Origin: an uncultured Oscillospiraceae bacterium
GTDB taxonomy: Bacteria; Bacillota; Clostridia; Oscillospirales; Oscillospiraceae
Length of the DNA: 64,000 bases
Direction: 5' to 3'
Assembly (NCBI GenBank): GCA_934623575.1
Contig: CAKTVL010000001.1
Coordinates: forward strand, 1 to 64,000
Made by a program: the position numbers and the translations under genes. This document shows, one piece after another, positions 46,126-54,153 of this stretch. The stretch's first letter is position 1, and every line of letters starts with the position of its first letter. Under the pieces are notes generated by a model. It saw nothing but the letters and a program-made list of their open reading frames with translations, had not been told where the DNA came from and searched no databases.

Positions 46126-46659
46126 ATGGATATGACGGAGAAAATGCTGGAGAGCCGCGAGGTATACCGCGGCCGCATCCTGCGGGTCCGGGAGGACAAG
46201 GTGCTGCTGCCCAACGGAAAGACCGGCACGCGGGAGGTGGTGGAGCACCCCGGCGGCGTGGGCATCCTGGCGCTGGACGGGGACGAGGTGCTGCTGGTAA
46301 AGCAGTTTCGGTACGCATTTTCCCGGGTTTTGACGGAAATTCCGGCGGGAAAGCGGGAAAAAGGTGAGGAGCCCTTTGTCACAGCGCAGCGGGAGCTGAA
46401 GGAGGAGATCGGAGCTGAGGCTGCGGAGTGGACAGATCTGGGGGCGCTGATCGCGTCGCCGGGCTGCTACGGCGAGACGCTGTATCTCTACCTGGCCTGC
46501 GGCCTGACCTTCGGGGAAACGCACCCGGATGAGGACGAGTTTTTGGAGGTGGTGCGCGTGCCCTTTGACGAGGCGGCGGCCATGTGCATGGACGGACGGC
46601 TCACCGACGCAAAGACCGTGGCGGCCATATTGAAGGCGAGATTTTTGTTAGATAGGTGA
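46126..46659 (+). CDS. Nudix hydrolase, ADP-ribose pyrophosphatase type
   Basis: 177 residues. Nudix box from AGKREKGE to RELKEEIG (about 74-97) fits G-x5-E-x7-REUxEExG. The surrounding VLLVKQFRYAF and SPGCYGETLYLY are typical of ADP-ribose pyrophosphatases. AGGAGG precedes the ATG. Confidence 0.92.
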   Translation: MDMTEKMLESREVYRGRILRVREDKVLLPNGKTGTREVVEHPGGVGILALDGDEVLLVKQFRYAFSRVLTEIPAGKREKGEEPFVTAQRELKEEIGAEAAEWTDLGALIASPGCYGETLYLYLACGLTFGETHPDEDEFLEVVRVPFDEAAAMCMDGRLTDAKTVAAILKARFLLDR

Positions 46660-46667
46660 AAAAGTGC

Positions 46668-46696
46668 TTGTATTCCGCCCGTTTTTCAAGTAGAAT
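46668..46696 (+). promoter_or_regulatory. Promoter of the small membrane protein gene
   Basis: TTGTAT (46668-46673), 17-base spacer, TAGAAT (46691-46696). Confidence 0.65.
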
Positions 46697-46741
46697 AGCA
46701 CAATAGCGGGCGCGGATGCGCCCCAGGGAGGAGAGAGAATT

Positions 46742-46996
46742 ATGTCCATGCAAACAAAGAAAGTCGTGTCCACGGTGCTGCTGGTGCTGGCCATGCTGCT
46801 GTGGGTGATGCGGAAGCTGAACGTGCTGTATATCCCCGGTCTGTCCATGATATTGCTGGGGCTGTCCATGATCATCGTGGGCATCATGATGTTCCAGATC
46901 AAGGAGAAAAAGAAGATGGCCGGAACGCTGATATTGGCCTTCGGACTGTTCTGCATTGTGGCCGCTATTATGGAAATCAAGGGCTACTTCGCGTGA
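46742..46996 (+). CDS. Small hypothetical membrane protein
   Basis: 84 residues with three hydrophobic segments (about 9-23, 30-51, 59-78) separated by short basic loops (MRKL, KEKKKK). GGGAGGAGAG precedes ATG 46742. No family recognised; probably inner-membrane. Confidence 0.75.
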   Translation: MSMQTKKVVSTVLLVLAMLLWVMRKLNVLYIPGLSMILLGLSMIIVGIMMFQIKEKKKMAGTLILAFGLFCIVAAIMEIKGYFA

Positions 46997-47019
46997 GAAA
47001 CCGTGTTGACTGCATCATG

Positions 47020-47228
47020 GAACGCATGAGAACGACATGGAAACGCGTGAGAACGATGCGAAAACCGTGCAGCAGCGGCTGACGCCGACACGATACGCCA
47101 AAAACGGCGGCGTGATGCCGTGGGGAACGGATTGCCACGTCGGGCTTCGCCCTCCTCGCAATGACAGAGGGGCGGGGCCGTACACCAAGGGCACTTGCTG
47201 CGCGGCGTGGACATCGGCCCCTTTTGAC
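47020..47228. repeat. Composite intergenic repeat, copy 2
   Basis: A short direct repeat (GAGAACGACATGGAAACGCG / GAGAACGATGCG) is followed by a REP-like stretch (GGAACGGATTGCCACGT, CTCCTCGCAATGAC) and CGTACACCAAGGGCACTTG..GCGTGG, shared with copy 1 at 26830-26870. Like copy 1 it ends in a GGAAGCACCC terminator. No coding potential. Confidence 0.7.
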
Positions 47229-47264
47229 AAAAAAGGAAGCACCCGGAGGGTGCTTCCTTTTTTC
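47229..47264 (-). terminator. Terminator of the ylxM-ffh-rpsP-khpA operon
   Basis: AAAAAAGGAAGCACCC / GGGTGCTTCCTTTTTT with a GGA loop, touching the khpA stop codon. Confidence 0.9.
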
Positions 47265-47493
47265 AATCAACAATATCCACAGACACCTTGGCGCCGGTGC
47301 GCTGGGCGTAGGAACGGACCACGGTGCGTATCTCCTTGGCGATACGACCCTGACGGCCGATGACCTTGCCCATATCCTCCGGTGCAACGCGAAGCTGAAG
47401 CGTCAGCTCGTCACCGTTCTCTACCTCGGTCACGCTGACCTGCTCCGGGTGCTCCACAAGGTTCTGCGCGATATACAGCAGCAGATCCTTCAT
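47263..47493 (-). CDS. khpA: KH-domain RNA-binding protein
   Basis: 76 residues, a single KH domain with the GxxG loop in GKVIGRQGRIAKE. Full-length KhpA, which binds RNA with KhpB and affects division and envelope genes. Follows rpsP by 15 bases; the usual rimM-trmD genes do not follow here, and a terminator ends the operon. Confidence 0.95.
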   Translation of the reverse strand: MKDLLLYIAQNLVEHPEQVSVTEVENGDELTLQLRVAPEDMGKVIGRQGRIAKEIRTVVRSYAQRTGAKVSVDIVD

Positions 47494-47508
47494 GGCGCAG
47501 CTCCCGAC

Positions 47509-47748
47509 TTACAGTACGTCGACCTTCTTCAGCAGGGCGCGGACGGTATCGGTGGGCTGAGCGCCGGTCTTGATCCACTCGCGGGCGCGGTCAGCATCGA
47601 TGCTGATCTTGGCGGGAGAGACGCAGGGATCATAGGTGCCGATCTCTTCGATGAAGCGGCCATCACGGGGATAGCGGGAATCAGCGACGACGACGCGGTA
47701 GTAGGGGGCCTTCTTAGCGCCCATTCTTCTCAGACGGATCTTGACCAT
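47509..47748 (-). CDS. rpsP: 30S ribosomal protein S16
   Basis: 79 residues, full length; begins [20 protein letters not shown], the S16 signature. GGAGGAAC precedes the ATG. In the conserved ffh-rpsP-khpA order. Confidence 0.98.
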   Translation of the reverse strand: MVKIRLRRMGAKKAPYYRVVVADSRYPRDGRFIEEIGTYDPCVSPAKISIDADRAREWIKTGAQPTDTVRALLKKVDVL

Positions 47749-47831
47749 TGTTGTGTTCCTCCATGTAAAATAAATTATTTTTTATATCTGTTAAATGCGG
47801 ATGCACTTACACACTCGATTTGAGGCGGCGC

Positions 47832-49226
47832 TTATTTCAGGCGCTTTTTGCGGCCGAAGCCGTGCATGGCGCCCTTGGCCACCTTGCCGCCGAAGCCGCC
47901 GCCCATCAGGCCGCCCAGGCCGCGCATGCCGCCGCCCTTGGTCATGGCCTTGGTCATCTGCTGGAGCATCTCGAAGGACTTCAGCAGGCGGTTGACGTCC
48001 ACCACCTCCAGGCCGCAGCCGGCGGCGATGCGCTTTTTGCGGCTGGCGTTGAGGATCTGGGGATTCTCGCGCTCCAGGGGGGTCATGGACTGGATGATGG
48101 CCTTGTTGTGGGCCATCTGCTTCTCGTCGATCTGGCTGGCGTCAAAGCCCTTGGCCATGCCGCCGGGCAGCATATCGGCGATCTGGCTCAGGTCGCCCAT
48201 ATTTTGCAGCTGCTCCATCTGGTCCAGATAGTCGGTAAGGGTCAGGCGGTTCTTGCGGAGCTTTTCCTCCAGCTTCTTGGCCTGCTTCTCGTCGTACTGC
48301 TGCTCGGCCTTTTCGATGAAGGTGAGCATATCGCCCATGCCCAGGATGCGCCCGGCCATACGGTCCGGGTGGAAGGGCTCGATCATGTCCAGCTTTTCGC
48401 CGGTGCCCACGAACTTGATGGGCTTGCCGGTGACGGCCCGGATGGACAGGGCGGCACCGCCGCGGGCGTCGCCGTCCAGCTTGGTCAGCAGCACACCGTC
48501 GATGCCCAGAGCGTCGTCAAAGGCCTTGGCGGCGTTGACCGCGTCCTGGCCGGTCATGGCGTCCACCACCAGCAGTATCTCGTTGGGCTTCACCGTGGCC
48601 TTGATGGCCTTCAGCTCGTCCATCAGCGCCTCGTCGATGTGGAGACGGCCGGCGGTGTCCAGAAAAACGATGTCGTGGCCGTGGTCGGCGGCGTATTTCA
48701 CCGCTTCCTTGGCGATGGTGACGGGGTCGATCTGCCCCATCTCGAACACCGGGATGTCCAGCTGCTTGCCCACCACCTGCAGCTGGTCGATGGCCGCGGG
48801 ACGGTAGACGTCGCAGGCCACCAGCAGGGGGCGCTTGCCATAGCTGCGGCGCATAAGGCCCGCCAGCTTGGCGCCGTTGGTGGTTTTACCGGCGCCCTGC
48901 AGGCCCACCATCATCACCACGGTGGGGCCCTTGGAGGCGGTGGTCAGCCGGGCATTGCTGCCGCCCATGAGCGCGGTCAGCTCCTGGTTGACGATCTTGA
49001 CGATCTGCTGGGCGGGGGTCAGGCTGTCCAGCACGTCGGCGCCGACGCACTTCTCGGTGACGTCGGAGACGAAGTCCTTGACCACCTTGTAGCTGACGTC
49101 GGCCTCCAACAGGGCCAGACGCACCTCGCGCATGCCCTCGCGGACGTCGGCCTCGGTGAGCCGACCCTTGCCCCGCAGGCGCTTGAACACGCCGTTCAGT
49201 TTTTCACTCAGTCCCTCAAATGCCAT
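47832..49226 (-). CDS. ffh: Signal recognition particle GTPase
   Basis: 464 residues. N domain, G domain with GLQGAGKTT, DTAGRLHID and TKLDGDARGG, and an M domain ending in a Met/Gly-rich tail (GGGMRGLGGLMGGG). Delivers ribosome-nascent chains to FtsY with 4.5S RNA (not in the window). Starts three bases after ylxM. Confidence 0.98.
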   Translation of the reverse strand: MAFEGLSEKLNGVFKRLRGKGRLTEADVREGMREVRLALLEADVSYKVVKDFVSDVTEKCVGADVLDSLTPAQQIVKIVNQELTALMGGSNARLTTASKGPTVVMMVGLQGAGKTTNGAKLAGLMRRSYGKRPLLVACDVYRPAAIDQLQVVGKQLDIPVFEMGQIDPVTIAKEAVKYAADHGHDIVFLDTAGRLHIDEALMDELKAIKATVKPNEILLVVDAMTGQDAVNAAKAFDDALGIDGVLLTKLDGDARGGAALSIRAVTGKPIKFVGTGEKLDMIEPFHPDRMAGRILGMGDMLTFIEKAEQQYDEKQAKKLEEKLRKNRLTLTDYLDQMEQLQNMGDLSQIADMLPGGMAKGFDASQIDEKQMAHNKAIIQSMTPLERENPQILNASRKKRIAAGCGLEVVDVNRLLKSFEMLQQMTKAMTKGGGMRGLGGLMGGGFGGKVAKGAMHGFGRKKRLK

Positions 49227-49229
49227 GGG

Positions 49230-49595
49230 TCACTCCTTCAGGGCCGCGGCGGCGTCCAGAATGGTCTCCGCCAATTCCTCCAACCGGTGGTTTTCGTACT
49301 GCCGGTAGTTGATGGTCTTGATGTCGGCGGCGGCGGTGAGGATGCGCTGCACATGCTGCTGCATCTGCAGGAAGCGCCGCACCAGGCCTGTCTTGTCCTC
49401 CAGCTCGGTCATGGCGTTCTCCGCGCGGACAATGACGTCCCGCACGCCCTGCCGGGAGATGCCGCAGTTTTCGGCGATCTCGGCCAGAGACAGATCCTCG
49501 TTGTAGTACAGGTCGAACAGCTCCCGCTGCCGTGGGGTCAGTATGTCGCCGTAAAAATCGAACAGCATGGTCATGCGGTATGTCTGGTTTTTCAC
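49230..49595 (-). CDS. ylxM: YlxM/p13-type helix-turn-helix protein
   Basis: 121 residues. Sigma-70 region 4-like HTH (LTPRQRELFDLYYNEDLSLAEIAE in two parts, then GISRQGVRDVI). YlxM always accompanies ffh and modulates SRP assembly. Start is GTG 49595 with AAGGAGG seven bases upstream; longer frames are rejected. Confidence 0.94.
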   Translation of the reverse strand: MKNQTYRMTMLFDFYGDILTPRQRELFDLYYNEDLSLAEIAENCGISRQGVRDVIVRAENAMTELEDKTGLVRRFLQMQQHVQRILTAAADIKTINYRQYENHRLEELAETILDAAAALKE

Positions 49596-49736
49596 GGTGC
49601 TGCCTCCTTCTGTAAAGTTATAGACCTTTACAACCTGGAATATGATACATGATTTTCGGGGAAAAGTCAAGACGAAATCCGCCGGAGAGCGAAAAAATTC
49701 CCCGGCGCAGGGCCGGGGAATGGGGAAAAACGCGGT

Positions 49737-50430
49737 TCAGTGCTTCAGACGCTTGTCGCACCTCTTGGAAAGCCAGGTGCCCAGGGACTGGAACAGCTGG
49801 ACCAGCAGGATCAGAATGACCACCGCCACCAGCATCACCAGGTATTTATAGCGGTAATAGCCGTAGTCGATGGCGATCTTGCCCAGGCCGCCGCCGCCGA
49901 TGATGCCGCTCATGGCGGAGTAGCCGAGAATGGTGGTCAGGGCGATGGTGACGTTCTGGATCAGGGAGGGGACGCTCTCGGGGATCATGACCTTGCAGAT
50001 GATCTGCATGGGCGTGGCGCCCATGCTCTGGGCGGCCTCGATGATGTTGCCGTCCACCTCGCGAAGGCTGCTCTCCACCAGGCGGGCCACAAAGGGGAAG
50101 GCCGCCACCACCAGCGGAACGATGGTGGCCGTGGTGCCCACGGCGGTGCCGATGAGCAGGCGGGACAGGGGGAACACCATGATCATCAGGATCAGGAAGG
50201 GGATGGAGCGCAGCAGGTTGATGATGACGTTGAGCACCTGCATCAGCCAGCGGGGCAGCGGCAGGATGCCGTTTTTCTCGCCGGCCACCAGCAGCACGCC
50301 CAGGGGAAGGCCCAGCACCAGCGACAGGGCGGTGCTGACCACGGTGACGTAGAACGTCTCCCACACGGCGGTGGGCAGAGAGGGCAGCACCGTCAGCAGG
50401 TCCTGCACCGACTGCGCGGAGAAAAGATCG

Positions 50431-50438
<8 letters not shown>
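49737..50438 (-). CDS. metI: Methionine ABC transporter permease MetI
   Basis: 233 residues with five or six helices and the EAA-like loop EAAQSMGATPMQIICKV that docks the ATPase. Full length for MetI. Overlaps the metN end by eight bases. Last gene of the metQNI operon. Confidence 0.93.
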
Positions 50439-51438
<1,000 letters not shown>

Positions 51439-51472
51439 GGATGTATCCCTCGTTTCTTATGACTCGCTGCCG

Positions 51473-51508
51473 CGGCGTTCCCCGCCTCGCAGGAGACGGG
51501 GAACGCCG
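51473..51508 (-). other. mRNA hairpin between metQ and metN
   Basis: Perfect 12-base-pair stem CGGCGTTCCCCG / CGGGGAACGCCG with a 12-base loop, no T tract on the minus strand. Probably stabilises the metQ message or sets the binding-protein to ATPase ratio. Confidence 0.7.
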
Positions 51509-51530
51509 GGAAGCTGTTCAAAGTATGGCT

Positions 51531-52415
51531 TTACTGGGCGGACAGAGCGTCCAGAGTGGTCTGCTTGCCGCCGTAGAGGCCCATGGGCTCCACGTGGATG
51601 GCGGCGATGGAGGCGATGTGGGTGCCGTTCTGGGCATTGAAGTCCTCCAGATAGGGCAGGTGCTGGAAGTAGTTGGCGTCCACGGTGCCGTCGTCAACCA
51701 CGGTGTTGGGGACCACATAGTCGTTGTAGACCTGGATGTCCAGGGTGATGTCCTTGGCAGCCAGGATCTCCTTGGCGACCTCCAGGATCTCGGCGTGGGG
51801 CGTGGGGGAAGCGGCCACGGTGATGGTCTCACCCTTCAGGGCGTCGTAATCCACGGTGGCGTCATAGCCGTCGGTGGGGTTCTCCACCACGGAGACCACG
51901 GAGCCGGCGTACTTCTCAGCGATGAAGTCGGCCACCTGCTGGCTCTCCAGAGCGGCCTTCAGGGCCAGAGCCTTGGGAGAGGTCTCGTTGCCCTCCTTGA
52001 CGGTGAGGATGTTGGCGTACACGGAGGCGCTGCCCTCGATCAGCAGGGAGTCATTGACGGGGTTCAGACCGGCGTTGATGGCGTAGTTGCTGTTGATCAC
52101 GGCGTAGTCCACGTCAGTCAGCAGGTTGGGCAGCTGAGCGGCCTCGGCCTCGACGATCTCGACGTTGTAGGGATTCTCCACGATGTCGTTCTTGGTGGCG
52201 GTGATGCCCACGCCGTCCTTCAGCTTGATGATGCCGTTCTCCTGGAGCAGCAGCAGGGCGCGGGCCTCGTTGGTGGTGTCGTTGGGAACGCCGATCTTGA
52301 TGGTGGCGGCGGTATCGCCGGCGTCGTCGGTCTTGCTGCCGCAGGCGGCCAGGCTCAGGGCCAGAACAGCGGCCAGGGCCAGGGTAATGATCTTGGTCAA
52401 AGTGTTGTGTTTCAT
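51531..52415 (-). CDS. metQ: Circularly permuted MetQ-type methionine-binding lipoprotein
   Basis: 294 residues. Lipoprotein signal with LAAC (Cys 25). The mature part starts at residues 38-52 with TIKIGVPNDTTNEARALLLL, which in E. coli MetQ lies after SLDELQDG in mid-protein, runs through DIVENP and AAQLP to IAEKY (169), then a new linker (about 178-196), then PHAEILE (206), NDYVVPN, GTVDANYFQHLPYLEDF (243-259) and VEPMGLY (275-281), which belong to the normal N-terminal half. It ends at TTLDALSAQ, the normal mid-protein hinge. All family blocks are present but the two halves are swapped. AAAGGAG precedes the ATG. Followed by metN and metI. Confidence 0.92.
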   Translation of the reverse strand: MKHNTLTKIITLALAAVLALSLAACGSKTDDAGDTAATIKIGVPNDTTNEARALLLLQENGIIKLKDGVGITATKNDIVENPYNVEIVEAEAAQLPNLLTDVDYAVINSNYAINAGLNPVNDSLLIEGSASVYANILTVKEGNETSPKALALKAALESQQVADFIAEKYAGSVVSVVENPTDGYDATVDYDALKGETITVAASPTPHAEILEVAKEILAAKDITLDIQVYNDYVVPNTVVDDGTVDANYFQHLPYLEDFNAQNGTHIASIAAIHVEPMGLYGGKQTTLDALSAQ

Positions 52416-52462
52416 GTTCGCAGTCTCCTTTGAAATGATTTGACTTGTTGGATTTGTGCTGG

Positions 52463-52508
52463 TTGGTTTTTTATCTCAGCACCGCCGCCCGGCCGGAACG
52501 GCGGTACA
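52463..52508 (-). other. Second hairpin in the metQ leader
   Basis: ACCGCCG / CGGCGGT-type stem with a GC-rich inner part, between the attenuator and metQ. No T tract follows, so it is a candidate alternative fold rather than a terminator. Confidence 0.5.
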
Positions 52509-52513
52509 TAAGC

Positions 52514-52552
52514 AAAATAAAAACAGCGGCTGGCCATTCGACCCTCCGCTGC
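52514..52552 (-). terminator. Attenuator-like terminator between leader peptide and metQ
   Basis: Stem CAGCGG (52551-52546) / CCGCTG (52529-52524) with a 16-base loop that can pair further, followed on the minus strand by TTTTTATTTT. It starts about 20 bases after the leader-peptide stop and lies 100 bases before metQ. Confidence 0.7.
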
Positions 52553-52572
52553 TTGCTCACACACCGGCTTTT

Positions 52573-52689
52573 TCAAGCCGTCAAACAGTTATCGGAAAGA
52601 GAATGACACTTTTGCGCACGACGGAACATGCACATGGACATCATACCCATGCACATCTCGCACATCATCATGGTGACAGTACGCTTCAT
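52573..52689 (-). CDS. Met/Cys-rich 38-codon leader peptide of the metQNI operon
   Basis: Short open frame with ATG 52689 and AGGAGG (52704-52699) at a nine-base spacing. Of 38 residues ten are Met and five are Cys; the run MMMCEMCMGMMSMCM (residues 7-21) carries nine Met. A small hairpin CGGCT / AGCCG spans the stop codon, and the terminator at 52514-52552 follows. Composition and position are those of an amino-acid attenuation leader; a free metal-binding peptide is the alternative. Confidence 0.82.
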   Translation of the reverse strand: MKRTVTMMMCEMCMGMMSMCMFRRAQKCHSLSDNCLTA

Positions 52690-52735
52690 GTCGGCTTTCC
52701 TCCTAAACTGTGATTTTCCCGCTCGGGATGGTGGC

Positions 52736-52764
52736 ATAATACGCCCTTTAGCGGCGGTTGTCAA
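52736..52764 (-). promoter_or_regulatory. Promoter of the leader peptide-metQNI operon
   Basis: TTGACA (52764-52759), 17-base spacer, TATTAT (52741-52736); predicted start about 40 bases before the leader ATG. No SAM riboswitch or methionine T-box is visible between here and metQ. Confidence 0.85.
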
Positions 52765-52851
52765 CCCTTTTTTCGCCTTTCTGCATTTTTTCTAAAAAAC
52801 CTACAGCGGCGGTATGCGATTTCGTATATTTTGGCCATCCGCATATAAAGC

Positions 52852-52879
52852 TTGCATACGGCACAAGATATGGTATAAT
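52852..52879 (+). promoter_or_regulatory. Promoter of glyA
   Basis: TTGCAT (52852-52857), 16-base spacer, TATAAT (52874-52879). Back-to-back with the metQ operon promoter about 90 bases away. Confidence 0.78.
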
Positions 52880-52911
52880 GAGAAACGTCAAAATACAACA
52901 AGCGGGGAGAG

Positions 52912-54105
52912 ATGCGTGTGGAGTCCAGGGTATTTGATTATATTGCGCGGGAGGAGAAGCGGCAGGCGGAGACGGTGGAGCTGATCGCCAGTGAAAATTT
53001 CACCAGCGAGGCGGTGTGCCGCGCCGTGGGCAGCTGCCTGACCAACAAGTATTCCGAGGGGTATCCCGCCCAGCGGGAAATGGGAAACAAGGGGCGGTAC
53101 TACGGCGGCTGCCACGTGGTGGATGAGCTGGAGGAGTACTGCATCGCCAAGTGGAAGGAGGTATTTGATACCGACTACCACGTGAACGTGCAGCCCCACA
53201 GCGGGTCGTCAGCCAACCTGGCGGCGTATATGGCGGTATTGCAGCCGGGGGATAAAATACTGGCCATGAGCCTGTCCAACGGCGGACACCTGAGCCACGG
53301 GTCGCCGGTGAATTTTGCCGGGAAGCTGTACGATGTGCATTTTTATGACGTGGACGAAAACGGCGTCATCGACTACGACGCCATGGAGCGGCTGGCCCGG
53401 GAGGTGCAGCCCAAGCTGATCCTTGCCGGGGCGTCGGCCTACAGCCGGGTCATCGACTTCCGGCGGTTTGCCGGGGCGGCCAAGGCGGTGGGGGCGTACT
53501 TCATGGCGGACATCGCCCACATCGCCGGGCTGGTGGCGGCGGGCGAGCACCCCAGCCCCTTCGGACTGGCGGACATCGTGACCACCACCACCCACAAGAC
53601 GCTGCGGGGCCCCCGGGGCGGGATGATCTTCTGCCGGCCGGAGCTGGCCAAGAAGGTGGACAGCGCCGTGTTCCCCGGTATGCAGGGCGGGCCGCTGCAG
53701 CACGTCATCGCCGGAAAGGCGGTGGCGGCGGAGGAGGCGCTGACGCCGGAGTACCGGGACTACATCCGCCGGGTGGTGGCCAACTGCCGGGCCATGGCGG
53801 AGGAATTCACCGCCATGGGGTATCACGTAGTCACCGGCGGGACGGACAACCACCTGTTCCTGCTGGACATCACGGAGACGGGGCTGACGGGCAAGGCGCT
53901 GCAGGAGGAGCTGGATCGCCGGGGCATCACGCTGAACAAGAACTGCGTGCCGGGGGACAAGCGCTCCCCCTTCCAGACCAGCGGCGTGCGCATCGGGACG
54001 GCGGCCATGACCACCCGGGGCTATACGGCGGAGGACTTCCGGCGGGTAGCCCACCGCATCGACGAGACCATACGGGAGATGATGGCGGCGCTGCCGCAAT
54101 CATAA
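52912..54105 (+). CDS. glyA: Serine hydroxymethyltransferase
   Basis: 397 residues, slightly shorter than the usual 410-420. SHMT landmarks: VELIASENFTS, YSEGYPAQR, PHSGSSAN, and the PLP lysine in TTTTHKTLRGPRGG. Interconverts serine and glycine with tetrahydrofolate, supplying one-carbon units that also feed methionine synthesis. GGGGAGA precedes ATG 52912. Confidence 0.96.
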   Translation: MRVESRVFDYIAREEKRQAETVELIASENFTSEAVCRAVGSCLTNKYSEGYPAQREMGNKGRYYGGCHVVDELEEYCIAKWKEVFDTDYHVNVQPHSGSSANLAAYMAVLQPGDKILAMSLSNGGHLSHGSPVNFAGKLYDVHFYDVDENGVIDYDAMERLAREVQPKLILAGASAYSRVIDFRRFAGAAKAVGAYFMADIAHIAGLVAAGEHPSPFGLADIVTTTTHKTLRGPRGGMIFCRPELAKKVDSAVFPGMQGGPLQHVIAGKAVAAEEALTPEYRDYIRRVVANCRAMAEEFTAMGYHVVTGGTDNHLFLLDITETGLTGKALQEELDRRGITLNKNCVPGDKRSPFQTSGVRIGTAAMTTRGYTAEDFRRVAHRIDETIREMMAALPQS

Positions 54106-54110
54106 AAACA

Positions 54111-54150
54111 GCACATCCCGCGGCGCTGCCGCGGGATGTGCTTATTTTTT
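54111..54150. terminator. Terminator between glyA and the MATE gene
   Basis: GCACATCCCGCGGC / GCCGCGGGATGTGC perfect stem followed by TTATTTTTT; convergent genes on both sides. Confidence 0.9.
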
Positions 54151-54153
54151 GCG

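Noticed and set aside
52416..52735. SAM riboswitch or methionine T-box before metQ
   Set aside because: No S-box core and no GGTACCACG-type T-box sequence; the leader instead holds the Met-rich frame and hairpins.
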